From NCBI GenBank assembly GCA_002363955.1, contig DEXE01000006.1:186001-250000 (forward strand): a stretch of 64,000 bases of DNA, written 5' to 3'. A model generated the notes under the pieces. The model had not been told where the DNA came from. It was given only the letters and a program-made list of their open reading frames with translations, and ran no database searches. Position 1 is the stretch's first letter, and every line of letters starts with the position of its first letter. This stretch comes from Methylophaga sp. UBA3192 (GTDB taxonomy: Bacteria; Pseudomonadota; Gammaproteobacteria; Nitrosococcales; Methylophagaceae). Shown in pieces: positions 18,834-27,409 of the stretch. The position numbers and the translations under genes are program-made.

Positions 18834-19870
18834 GCGTCGATTTCATCATCCACAGGGGTTTCAGCGCTTACCTTGATGTTCTTTGGCATCATCACAGCAC
18901 GAATTTTCGCTTCGATATCCTTCGCCATTTCCGGATGTTCTTTCAGGTAAATACGTACATTGTCTTTACCCTGACCAATTCGATTGCCGTCATAGCTGTA
19001 CCATGCGCCGGATTTTTCGACGATATTTTCGCTGACACCCAAATCAATCAATTCGCCTTCGCGAGAGATGCCTTCACCATAGAGAATATCGAATTCGACT
19101 TGCTTGAACGGCGGAGCGACTTTATTTTTTACGACTTTCACACGGGTTTCGTTGCCCAGAATTTCATCGCCTTTTTTGATCGCGCCAATCCGGCGAATAT
19201 CCAGTCGGACTGAAGCATAGAACTTAAGCGCATTACCACCGGTAGTTGTTTCAGGATTACCAAACATAACGCCGATTTTCATGCGGATTTGGTTGATGAA
19301 GATAACCAGTGTGTTGGAACGTTTGATATTGGCCGTCAGTTTACGTAAAGCCTGAGACATCAAACGGGCTTGAAGCCCCATATGACTGTCACCCATATCA
19401 CCTTCGATTTCAGCTTTAGGCGTCAATGCGGCAACTGAGTCGACCACGACAATATCAACGGCACCAGAACGGACCAGCATATCGGTGATTTCCAGCGCCT
19501 GCTCACCAGTATCAGGTTGAGAGACCAGCAGATCATCGATATTAACGCCCAGTTTTTCAGCATAAAGGGGATCAAGCGCATGTTCGGCATCGACAAATGC
19601 AGCGGTGCCCCCCAGTTTTTGCATTTCGGCAATGGCGTGCAGCGTCAGCGTGGTTTTACCGGAAGATTCCGGGCCGTAGATCTCAACGACACGACCACGT
19701 GGTAAACCGCCGATACCCAGGGCAACGTCTAGCCCAATTGAGCCCGTTGAAACCGCATCGATATCACGGTGGGCCGTTCCGTCGCCCAAACGCATTACGG
19801 CACCTTTGCCAAATTGTTTTTCGATTTGACCTAAGGCGGCGCCAAGCGCTTTCTTCTTGTTTTCATCCAT
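18830..19870 (-). CDS. recA: Recombinase RecA
   Basis: A 346-aa DNA-dependent ATPase for homologous recombination and SOS co-protease activity. Walker A GPESSGKT is at residues 66-73, the loop L2 region GVMFGNPETTTGGNALKFYA is conserved, and the tail is acidic (PVDDEIDA). The upstream region (19871-19990) shows no perfect CTGT-N8-ACAG LexA box; the nearest match on the minus strand, CTGTGTGATAATCCAT, is poor. The operon order recA-recX-alaS is standard. Confidence 0.98.
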   Translation of the reverse strand: MDENKKKALGAALGQIEKQFGKGAVMRLGDGTAHRDIDAVSTGSIGLDVALGIGGLPRGRVVEIYGPESSGKTTLTLHAIAEMQKLGGTAAFVDAEHALDPLYAEKLGVNIDDLLVSQPDTGEQALEITDMLVRSGAVDIVVVDSVAALTPKAEIEGDMGDSHMGLQARLMSQALRKLTANIKRSNTLVIFINQIRMKIGVMFGNPETTTGGNALKFYASVRLDIRRIGAIKKGDEILGNETRVKVVKNKVAPPFKQVEFDILYGEGISREGELIDLGVSENIVEKSGAWYSYDGNRIGQGKDNVRIYLKEHPEMAKDIEAKIRAVMMPKNIKVSAETPVDDEIDA

Positions 19871-19990
19871 TTGGTGTGCCCTTTAGCTGATATCAGAAAA
19901 CTATGGATTATCACACAGATAGCCATGTCTCACCAGCGTCGATTGCGGTTTCAAACAGGCATTTAGTGGATATTAATTTTGTAGTCGGGT

Positions 19991-20503
19991 TCAGGCGTAA
20001 TATTCGGTGGAAGCTAATTTTTTCACCAAACCATCAAGTGCGATAAATACGGCCTGGCGGCGAATGAATTCGCGATTGCCGCGCAGATAAAAGGTATTAC
20101 AAAACACACTTTGTTTATCGGCCCAGGCAAAACAGACGGTTCCAACAGGTTTTTCCTCTGAACCGCCATCGGGGCCAGCAATTCCGCTTATTGCTACAGA
20201 TATATCGGTATAGAAATTTTGGATGGCACCAGAGGCCATTTCAATCACGGTTTGCTCACTGACAGCACCATATTTTTCAAGCGTACTGAGCTGTACATCA
20301 AGATGTTGCTGTTTGATTTGATTGCTGTAGCTGACGATGCCACCTTCAAACCAGGCAGAGCTTCCCGGTAAATCGGTACAACATTTTGCCAGCCAGCCAC
20401 CGGTACACGACTCGGCGGTGACTAATCGCAGGCCTTTTGATTGAAGCGCCTGTGCCAGTTGCTGGGTAAGCTGATAAAGTGTTGCGTCAGAATAATCTTG
20501 CAT
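19991..20503 (-). CDS. pncC: Nicotinamide-nucleotide amidase (CinA C-terminal family)
   Basis: A 170-aa stand-alone CinA C-terminal domain that deamidates NMN to NaMN for NAD recycling. The motif TAESCTGG with the catalytic Ser lies near residue 30, and SGIAGPDGGSEEKPVGTVCFAW is the second signature. It precedes recA on the same strand, a common gammaproteobacterial arrangement, and is divergent from mutS with only 16 bases between the two starts. Confidence 0.93.
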   Translation of the reverse strand: MQDYSDATLYQLTQQLAQALQSKGLRLVTAESCTGGWLAKCCTDLPGSSAWFEGGIVSYSNQIKQQHLDVQLSTLEKYGAVSEQTVIEMASGAIQNFYTDISVAISGIAGPDGGSEEKPVGTVCFAWADKQSVFCNTFYLRGNREFIRRQAVFIALDGLVKKLASTEYYA

Positions 20504-20519
20504 ACGCTAAACTATAAAA

Positions 20520-23069
20520 ATGACCGAAAAAAACAATCATACGCCAATGATGCAGCAATATCTGCGGATCAAGGCTGAACATCCGGAATTATTATTGTTT
20601 TATCGAATGGGCGACTTTTATGAGTTGTTTTTCGATGATGCACATAAGGCTGCTGAGCTCCTCGATATCACGCTGACTGCCCGCGGTAATAGTAACGGTG
20701 CTCCCATTCCAATGGCGGGTGTGCCTTATCATGCTGCTGAAGGCTATCTGGCCAGATTACTTAAGTCGGGTGTGCCAGTGGCCATTTGCGAACAGATTGG
20801 TGACCCGGCAACGAGTAAAGGTCCGGTTGAACGTAAGGTAGTCAGGGTGTTGACACCCGGTACGTTAACCGATGAAGCCTTACTCGACAGCAAACAAGAC
20901 AATTTACTGGTGGCGATAGCCCGGCAAAAGGATCAATACGGATTAGCCGTCGCTGAAATCAGCAGTGGTCGTTTTGAAGTTTGTCAGCATGAGTCATTAA
21001 ATGATTTGCTTGCAGATTTAGCCAGACTGCAACCCGCAGAAATTTTGATTGATGACAGTCATGGCGAATCATTTAATAGCTATAACAAACTACTGCGGTT
21101 TGTCCCGGAATGGCATTTTGGTCTGGACGCGGCTCGTCGCCGTTTATGTGAGCATTTTGGAACCACAGACCTGAAAGGGTTTGGCTGTGAGGAGCTGCCG
21201 CTGGCCATTATGGCAGCAGGCTGTTTACTGAATTATGCTCAGCAAACGCATCGGACAGCACTGCCGCAATTACGCAAAATCAGTGTGGAAACACCCGTTG
21301 ATAGTATTCGTATTGATCCGCAGTCCAGACGGAATCTGGAACTGGAACAGAATCTGTCAGGTGGTCGTGAAAATACCTTGTTATCAGTACTCGATAACAC
21401 TGTTACTCCGATGGGAACACGCTTGCTTCGGCGTTGGTTATTGCAACCCAAACGCGATTTAACGATTTTGCAGCAACGTCAGGAGGCAATTGGCAATCTT
21501 ATTGAAGCAGATGTCATTGCTTTCGCTCAAACCCTGTTAAAACCGTTGGGTGATATCGAGCGTATTGTGACCCGTTTAGCCCTTTGTAGCGCCCGTCCCA
21601 GGGATTTTGTGCAATTAAGACGCATGCTGACTGCGCTGCCGAATCTGCATCTGCATTTATCAGATGTTCAAGCCAGGTTACTGAAACAGATTGATCGGGA
21701 ATTGGGCACTTTCCCGGAATTACTTGAGCTTTTAAATAAAGCCATTGTTGAAGAACCGCCGGTATTGATTCGCGATGGCGGAGTCATTGCTGAAGGCTAC
21801 CATGCGGAGTTGGATCGATTACGCAATCTGCATCTGAATGCCAATGATTTTTTGCGTGAACTGGAACAGCGTGAACGGGAACGGACCGGGGTCAGCACCT
21901 TAAAAGTCGGTTATAACAAAGTGCATGGCTTTTATATCGAAATCAGCCGTGCCCACAATATTCAATTGCCCGCTGATTATCAGCGTCGGCAAACATTGAA
22001 AAATGCTGAGCGTTATATCACAGCTGAATTAAAAACCCATGAAGATCAGGTGCTCAGTGCCAGCGAAAAAGCGTTGGCATTGGAAAAATCTTTATATGAA
22101 GAACTCTTTAAACTGATTCATCCTGATCTTGCAGCATTGACCCATTGTGCTGCGGCACTGGCTGAGCTTGATGTTTTGGCAAATCTGGCTGAGCGAGCGC
22201 AAACACTCAATTATGTTGCGCCGCAGTTAACCACCGATAAAGGCTTATCGATTCAGGCTGGTCGGCATCCGGTGGTTGAGGCAGTGCAGAAAACCCATTT
22301 CTGCCCCAATGATTTGCAATTAAATGAACAGTCGATGCTGGTGATTACCGGACCAAATATGGGCGGTAAATCCACCTATATGCGTCAGACTGCCTTGATA
22401 GTGATCATGGCGTATATGGGCAGCTACGTACCGGCGGAATCAGCCAAAATTGGCCAGATAGATCAGATTTTTACCCGTATCGGTGCCAGTGATGATCTGG
22501 CGTCAGGTCGTTCCACGTTTATGGTGGAAATGAATGAAGCGGCCAATATTCTGAACAACGCGACGGCACAAAGTCTGGTGTTGATGGATGAAGTGGGGCG
22601 TGGGACCAGTACATTCGATGGGCTGGCGCTGGCCTGGAGTTGCGCTGAAAAACTGGTACGGGATATTGGTGCTTATACCTTATTTGCGACACATTATTTC
22701 GAGATGACCCAGCTACCAGCGTTATATGGCAAAGCGGCTAATGTGCATTTGGATGCCATTGAACATGGCGACAAAATTGTGTTTTTACATCAATTAAAAC
22801 CGGGTGCAGCTAATCAGAGTTATGGATTACAGGTTGCACAATTGGCTGGGGTGCCAAACGATGTTATTCAGGCAGCCAAACATAAACTGGCGACGTTAGA
22901 GTCACAACGCAGCGTTGGTTCGGAGGGCCAGGAGCTACAACCGCAACAGGATTTATTTGCCCAACCGGATAATGCCGTTTTGATTCATAAAATCGGGCAA
23001 ATCAATCCGGATGAATTAACACCCAAGGCCGCATTGGAATTACTTTACGAGCTGAAAAAACTGGTTTGA
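20520..23069 (+). CDS. mutS: DNA mismatch repair protein MutS
   Basis: An 849-aa mismatch-recognition ATPase. The mismatch-wedge motif F-x-E is in GDFYELF (Phe33, Glu35), Walker A GPNMGGKS is at residues 611-618, and MDEVGRGTSTFDG (Walker B region) and the C-terminal helical region are present. The start is set by homology to MutS N termini (HTPMMQQYLRIK). No clear ribosome site is seen in the 16 bases before it. It is convergent with the ycgL-like gene, six bases from it. Confidence 0.97.
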   Translation: MTEKNNHTPMMQQYLRIKAEHPELLLFYRMGDFYELFFDDAHKAAELLDITLTARGNSNGAPIPMAGVPYHAAEGYLARLLKSGVPVAICEQIGDPATSKGPVERKVVRVLTPGTLTDEALLDSKQDNLLVAIARQKDQYGLAVAEISSGRFEVCQHESLNDLLADLARLQPAEILIDDSHGESFNSYNKLLRFVPEWHFGLDAARRRLCEHFGTTDLKGFGCEELPLAIMAAGCLLNYAQQTHRTALPQLRKISVETPVDSIRIDPQSRRNLELEQNLSGGRENTLLSVLDNTVTPMGTRLLRRWLLQPKRDLTILQQRQEAIGNLIEADVIAFAQTLLKPLGDIERIVTRLALCSARPRDFVQLRRMLTALPNLHLHLSDVQARLLKQIDRELGTFPELLELLNKAIVEEPPVLIRDGGVIAEGYHAELDRLRNLHLNANDFLRELEQRERERTGVSTLKVGYNKVHGFYIEISRAHNIQLPADYQRRQTLKNAERYITAELKTHEDQVLSASEKALALEKSLYEELFKLIHPDLAALTHCAAALAELDVLANLAERAQTLNYVAPQLTTDKGLSIQAGRHPVVEAVQKTHFCPNDLQLNEQSMLVITGPNMGGKSTYMRQTALIVIMAYMGSYVPAESAKIGQIDQIFTRIGASDDLASGRSTFMVEMNEAANILNNATAQSLVLMDEVGRGTSTFDGLALAWSCAEKLVRDIGAYTLFATHYFEMTQLPALYGKAANVHLDAIEHGDKIVFLHQLKPGAANQSYGLQVAQLAGVPNDVIQAAKHKLATLESQRSVGSEGQELQPQQDLFAQPDNAVLIHKIGQINPDELTPKAALELLYELKKLV

Positions 23070-23075
23070 CTTAAA

Positions 23076-23351
23076 TTAATGCAGTTGGCCTGTGCGCTCA
23101 CGATGTAACAATAAATCATTGGTCGGCGGCATTTGTACATGGAAGCCCTGTGTTTCCAGATTATGAATGACTTTATTTACATCTTCTCTAGCCAGCTTTC
23201 GCTCCGGGCTAAGCTCGAGTTCCATCACAAATATTGGTTCGTTGCCCATTGACCCATAGAGACTTGGCGGGACTTCTGAAAAATCATCTTTTTTGCTGAG
23301 ATAAAGATACAGCTCTTCTTTTTTTCGGCTTTTATAGATATAGGCTTTCAT
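23076..23351 (-). CDS. YcgL domain protein
   Basis: A 91-aa member of the YcgL (DUF709) family, a small cytoplasmic alpha/beta protein found through gammaproteobacteria. Recognised from AYIYKSRKKEELYLYL near the start and the LETQGFHVQMP segment near the end. Molecular function is unknown to me. It is the last of three short minus-strand genes (OsmC, VOC, YcgL) with 12 bases to the VOC gene. Confidence 0.85.
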   Translation of the reverse strand: MKAYIYKSRKKEELYLYLSKKDDFSEVPPSLYGSMGNEPIFVMELELSPERKLAREDVNKVIHNLETQGFHVQMPPTNDLLLHRERTGQLH

Positions 23352-23363
23352 AATAACTCTGAT

Positions 23364-23753
23364 TTACGAAATCGGTGGATGATAGATGATCTGCACAACC
23401 GTTCCGGCGGGATCAAAACAATAAAAACTGCGGGCACCATCGCGATGGGTGCGAGGTGGCTGGCGCATGGGAACGGCATGATGATCCAGAAAAGCATACC
23501 ATTCATCAACCTGATCAGGGGTTGGAATGATGAAGCCGATGTGATCCAGGGGCTGAACCGGGGTTTTATTGATATTTTCACCACGGTGCAAGGCCAGGTT
23601 ATCATTACCTGACGTCAGATACACATTATCTGCATCGGGTCGCCACTCGACTTCCATGCCCAATAAATCCACATAAAACTGTTCACAGGCTTCGAGGTTA
23701 TCGACGGTTAATGCCACATGGCGTAAACCGCCGGTTCGAGTTGGGCGCTGCAT
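23364..23753 (-). CDS. VOC (glyoxalase/bleomycin resistance) family protein
   Basis: A 129-aa single-domain vicinal-oxygen-chelate protein made of two beta-alpha-beta-beta-beta modules. The N-terminal module has LRHVALTVDNLEACEQFYVD and the second has LDHIGFIIPTPDQVDEWYAF, ending in RSFYCFDPAGTVVQIIYHP. The family includes metal-dependent lyases, dioxygenases and resistance proteins; the putative ligands are His in RHVAL, His in LDHIGF and Gln near the C terminus (VVQII), where many members have Glu. Substrate unknown. Confidence 0.85.
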   Translation of the reverse strand: MQRPTRTGGLRHVALTVDNLEACEQFYVDLLGMEVEWRPDADNVYLTSGNDNLALHRGENINKTPVQPLDHIGFIIPTPDQVDEWYAFLDHHAVPMRQPPRTHRDGARSFYCFDPAGTVVQIIYHPPIS

Positions 23754-23783
23754 GGTTATGCTCCCTTTTTAAAAATCAAAGAA

Positions 23784-24203
23784 TTACGTTTGTTCAATCA
23801 CTTCATAGTCGTGAGTGATTTCCGCTGTTTTTGCCAGCATGATTGACGCTGAGCAATATTTTTCGGTCGACAGCTTGACTGCGCGATCCACAAAGTTCTG
23901 TTTAAGGTTGCGACCGGTTACCGTGTAATGCACATGAATTTTGGTGAACACTTTGGGGGCTTCAGTACTGCGTTCTGCGGAAACCTCGACCACACAGTCC
24001 GTCACATCCTGACGCGATTTTTTCAGAATATCGATAACATCAAATGAGGTGCAGCCGCCCAGACCAAGTAACAATAGCTCCATGGGGCGCATGCCTGTGC
24101 CATGGCCACCGGCTTCTTCCGGGCCATCCATTACGATGGTATGGCCGGTACCAGACTCACCGACAAATAAAACATCCTCAACCCACTTTACTCTTGCTTT
24201 CAT
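23784..24203 (-). CDS. OsmC/YhfA family protein
   Basis: A 139-aa OsmC-like protein of the YhfA branch. OsmC proteins are dimeric peroxiredoxin-like enzymes with two reactive Cys. Here they would be Cys in GLGGCTSFDVID and Cys in STEKYCSASIML, so the pair is present. The gene lies next to a crp-like gene, as yhfA lies next to crp in E. coli, supporting the assignment. Confidence 0.85.
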   Translation of the reverse strand: MKARVKWVEDVLFVGESGTGHTIVMDGPEEAGGHGTGMRPMELLLLGLGGCTSFDVIDILKKSRQDVTDCVVEVSAERSTEAPKVFTKIHVHYTVTGRNLKQNFVDRAVKLSTEKYCSASIMLAKTAEITHDYEVIEQT

Positions 24204-24308
24204 TTAACTCATCCTGCATAAAATACATTTAATAACGTTTAATTTTGCCATATTCATCGGAATTGGGCAGAATTAATCCCTATAAAAATAAAGCTGAGCC
24301 TTCATGAC

Positions 24309-24998
24309 ATGGATTATTTAAAACATAAAGAAAGAGAAGAGCAGTTGGCAGAATTTTTTAAACACTGTCACAGCAAAGTTTATCCTGCCAAAACGATGCT
24401 GGCCCGACCGGGTGATATTCCTGACAAGCTCTATTATATACGCGAAGGCTCTATCAGCATCTGTGTTGAAAATGAAGAAGGTGAGGAATTAATAGTTGCC
24501 TACCTTAACCAGGGCGACTTTATCGGTGAAGTGGGGTATTTTCACGATACCATCAACGACCGCATGTCGGTGGTCAAAGCCAGAACCGATTGCCGCACAG
24601 AAGAAATCAGTTATCAAACACTGAAAGCGCTTTCCAAAACAGAATTGAAAGGTTGTTATCCGTATTTACTGGAAACGTTGGGTGAGCAGATGTCCAGACG
24701 TTTACTGACCACGACCCGTAAAGCCACCAACATGGCGTTTATGGATGTATCGGGCCGGGTAGAAGAAGCCTTGAAAGATCTGGCGGGACAGCCTGATGCC
24801 ATGCGTCATGAACATGGCCGTCAAATCAAAATCACCCGTCAGGAAGTCAGTCGCATTGTGGGCTGTTCGCGAGAAATGGTCGGTCGGGTGCTTAAAGAAT
24901 TGCAGGAACGCGGTGTCTTATGGGCTCATGGTAAAACCATGGTGCTATTTGATGAAGAGCATCGCGGCGTTAATGCATTAATTAAAAAGGTTGGCTAG
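24309..24998 (+). CDS. crp: Crp/Fnr family transcription regulator (Crp/Vfr/Clp-like)
   Basis: A 229-aa activator with an N-terminal cyclic-nucleotide-binding jelly roll (about residues 25-110), a dimerisation helix, and a C-terminal winged HTH with ITRQEVSRIVGCSREMVGRVLKEL. The DNA-recognition helix is essentially CRP-like (SREMVGR). The ligand pocket is less standard: after FIGEVG (71-76) the phosphate-binding loop reads NDRMS (Arg85-Met86-Ser87), where E. coli CRP has Arg82-Ser83, and one residue is inserted. Binding of cAMP versus another nucleotide is therefore uncertain. Neighbours (yhfA-like gene, trpC) match crp/vfr context. The 3' end overlaps trpC by 21 bases, convergent. Confidence 0.85.
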   Translation: MDYLKHKEREEQLAEFFKHCHSKVYPAKTMLARPGDIPDKLYYIREGSISICVENEEGEELIVAYLNQGDFIGEVGYFHDTINDRMSVVKARTDCRTEEISYQTLKALSKTELKGCYPYLLETLGEQMSRRLLTTTRKATNMAFMDVSGRVEEALKDLAGQPDAMRHEHGRQIKITRQEVSRIVGCSREMVGRVLKELQERGVLWAHGKTMVLFDEEHRGVNALIKKVG

Positions 24999-25775
24999 GG
25001 CTTCACCCGGTTCATCTGCGCGCATAAAGGCTTCACCCACCAAAAAGCCATTTACTCCGTGCTCACGCATCAAAGCCACATCTGCCTTGCCAAGGATGCC
25101 GCTCTCGGTGATCACAATGGTCTCATCCGGAATAAAGTTGAGCAATTTAATAGTGGTCTCTAGCGAGGTTTCAAATGTATGTAAATCCCGGTTATTAATG
25201 CCGATTAAGGGCAGATTCAATACCAGTGCCCGATGTAATTCTTCTTCGTTATGCACTTCAACCAGCACATCCATATCCAGCAGAATGGCCAACTGACTCA
25301 ACTGTTCCAGTTGATCATCATCCAAAGCAGCGACAATCAGTAAAATACAATCCGCACCAATCGCTCTGGCTTCAAATACCTGGTAGGGGTCGATAATAAA
25401 ATCTTTACGAATAACGGGTAACTGACAGGCCGTTCGCGCCTGTTTGAGATAATCCTCGTGGCCCTGGAAAAAATCCCGATCGGTCAAAACGGATAAACAG
25501 GCTGCGCCACCATTTTCATAAGATAACGCAATTTCGGCCGGTTTGAAGTCAGCCCGCAGAACACCTTTACTGGGCGAGGCTTTTTTTATTTCGGCAATAA
25601 CGGCACTTTGTCCCGCAGCCAGTTTACGTTCAATGGCTTCGACAAAGCCGCGGACCGGGTCAGCATTTTCGGCGAGTTGCTGCAACAGATTAATTGGCAA
25701 ATGTTTACTGCGTTCAGCAATTTCCTGTTGTTTGCGTTGCAGAATTTTTTTCAGAATATCGGGTGTGTCAGTCAT
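24978..25775 (-). CDS. trpC: Indole-3-glycerol phosphate synthase
   Basis: A TIM-barrel enzyme of about 265 aa converting CdRP to indole-3-glycerol phosphate in tryptophan synthesis. Motifs VIAEIKKASPSKGVLR, LPVIRKDFIIDPYQ, GINNRDLHTFE and ITESGI are conserved. I use the ATG at 25775, ten bases after the trpD stop, because the earlier in-frame ATG at 25814 would lie inside trpD. Monofunctional, not fused to TrpF. Last gene of the rpe-gph-trpEGDC block. Confidence 0.95.
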   Translation of the reverse strand: MTDTPDILKKILQRKQQEIAERSKHLPINLLQQLAENADPVRGFVEAIERKLAAGQSAVIAEIKKASPSKGVLRADFKPAEIALSYENGGAACLSVLTDRDFFQGHEDYLKQARTACQLPVIRKDFIIDPYQVFEARAIGADCILLIVAALDDDQLEQLSQLAILLDMDVLVEVHNEEELHRALVLNLPLIGINNRDLHTFETSLETTIKLLNFIPDETIVITESGILGKADVALMREHGVNGFLVGEAFMRADEPGEALANLFN

Positions 25776-25785
25776 AAACGATCTT

Positions 25786-26814
25786 TTAAAGTTGGCTGCA
25801 GGTGATGAGTGCATCTAGTTTTTGGTGGGCAATACCATTATCGATAAAGTGTTTTGCCTGACGAACGCCTTCAGCAAGGCTGTCAGCCAGATCTGCTGTG
25901 TAAATGGCAGCGCCGGCATTCAGCACGACAATATCGCGTGCCGGACCGGGCTCACCGGCAAACACGTGTTTGATAATATCGAGACTTTGCTGTGCATTGG
26001 AGACCGTCAGCTGGCTGATATCGGTACGTTGCATGACAAAATCTTCGGGCTTGATAGTGTAGGTGGAAATGACGCCATCTTTGAGTTCAGCGACAAAGGT
26101 GTCTGCACCAATACTGATCTCATCCATACCGTCTTCGGCATGCACCACCATTACATGTTTACTGCCCAGTTTTTGTAAAACCTGAGCGATAGGTTCAACC
26201 CATTTTTTATCAAACACGCCCATCACCTGATGTTTGGCTTTGGCAGGGTTGGTTAGTGGGCCGAGTAAATTGAAAATGGTGCGTACACCCATTTCACGGC
26301 GAGGTCCGACAGTATGTTTCATTGCACCATGATGGCGTTGGGCAAACATAAAACCAACGCCTGTGGTTTCAACGCAATGCGCAACCTGCTCAGGTGTTAA
26401 TTCCAGATTGACACCGGCCGTTTCCAGTACATCGGCACTGCCGGAAGTACTGCTGACTGAACGATTGCCATGTTTTGCAACTTTGGCACCCGCCGCAGCT
26501 ACCACAAAGGCACTGGCGGTTGAAACATTAAAACTGCTGGCACCATCTCCACCTGTTCCACAGGTATCAATGACATGTTCACCGGTTACGTATACTGGTG
26601 TGGCTAATTCACGCATCACGGATGCCGCTGCGGCAATTTCAGTAATGGTTTCGCCTTTCATCTGTAAGCCAATTAAAAAACCACCAATCTGCGCGTCTGT
26701 GGCTTTACCGGTCATGATCATTCGCATTGCTGCGGTCATTTGCTGCTCGGACAAATGCTGATGCTGGGTAATAAGTTTTATTGCGGCTTGCATCGTGAAC
26801 TCAGTATCAACCAT
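25786..26814 (-). CDS. trpD: Anthranilate phosphoribosyltransferase
   Basis: About 342 aa. Transfers phosphoribose from PRPP to anthranilate. The PRPP loop DTCGTGGDGASSFNVST is intact, as are KHGNRSVSSTSGSADVLE and HHGAMKHTVGPRREMG. The start at 26814 is preferred because it gives the coupled overlap ATGGTTGA with the trpG stop and has GGA eight bases upstream; the alternative ATG at 26823 would add three residues. Confidence 0.95.
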   Translation of the reverse strand: MVDTEFTMQAAIKLITQHQHLSEQQMTAAMRMIMTGKATDAQIGGFLIGLQMKGETITEIAAAASVMRELATPVYVTGEHVIDTCGTGGDGASSFNVSTASAFVVAAAGAKVAKHGNRSVSSTSGSADVLETAGVNLELTPEQVAHCVETTGVGFMFAQRHHGAMKHTVGPRREMGVRTIFNLLGPLTNPAKAKHQVMGVFDKKWVEPIAQVLQKLGSKHVMVVHAEDGMDEISIGADTFVAELKDGVISTYTIKPEDFVMQRTDISQLTVSNAQQSLDIIKHVFAGEPGPARDIVVLNAGAAIYTADLADSLAEGVRQAKHFIDNGIAHQKLDALITCSQL

Positions 26815-27394
26815 GATGTTCATCCAGGAAATTTTTCAATAATTGATGGCCCTGTTCGGTCAGAATGGACTCAGGATGAAACTGCACTCCCTCAATTGGA
26901 AGGGTTTTATGCCGGATACCCATGATTTCATCTATGCTGCCATCGGGATTTTCGGTCCAGGCTGTCACCTCAAAACAGTCAGGCAGGGTTTCTTTTTTGA
27001 TGACCAGAGAGTGGTAACGAGTAGCCTGCAACGGATTATTCAGTCCCTGAAACACACCGACATTTTTATGATGTACCGGGGAAGTTTTACCATGCATGAT
27101 TTCCCGTGCATGGATCACTTCACCACCAAAGGCCTGTCCAATGGCCTGATGTCCGAGACAGACTCCTAAAATGGGTTTTTTTCCGGCGAAATGATGAATA
27201 ACATCCAGTGAAATGCCCGCTTCATTAGGGGTGCATGGACCTGGCGAAATCACAATAAGCTCAGGGTCAAGTGTTTCTATGTCGTTAATCGTCAGCTTGT
27301 CATTACGCTGTACTTCCACCTCAGCACCCAGTTCAGCAAAATACTGCACCAGGTTGTAGGTGAACGAATCATAGTTATCAATCATTAACAGCAT
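26807..27394 (-). CDS. trpG: Anthranilate synthase glutamine amidotransferase subunit
   Basis: A 195-aa class I glutamine amidotransferase supplying ammonia to TrpE. N terminus MLLMIDNYDSFTYNLVQYF is diagnostic, the nucleophile Cys is in GVCLGHQAIGQAFGG, and the catalytic His/Glu are in VQFHPESIL. It could also serve PabB in folate synthesis, as dual-use TrpG/PabA proteins do. It lies 15 bases downstream of trpE. Confidence 0.95.
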   Translation of the reverse strand: MLLMIDNYDSFTYNLVQYFAELGAEVEVQRNDKLTINDIETLDPELIVISPGPCTPNEAGISLDVIHHFAGKKPILGVCLGHQAIGQAFGGEVIHAREIMHGKTSPVHHKNVGVFQGLNNPLQATRYHSLVIKKETLPDCFEVTAWTENPDGSIDEIMGIRHKTLPIEGVQFHPESILTEQGHQLLKNFLDEHHG

Positions 27395-27409
27395 AGTCGG
27401 TCCTGTTAT

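Noticed and set aside
16405..19890. Several 60-140 codon plus-strand ORFs opposite alaS, recX and recA
   Set aside because: They are antisense to well-conserved genes, without ribosome sites or recognisable products.
19888..19920. LexA box upstream of recA
   Set aside because: The best candidate departs from CTGT-N8-ACAG in the right half, so it is not annotated as a site.
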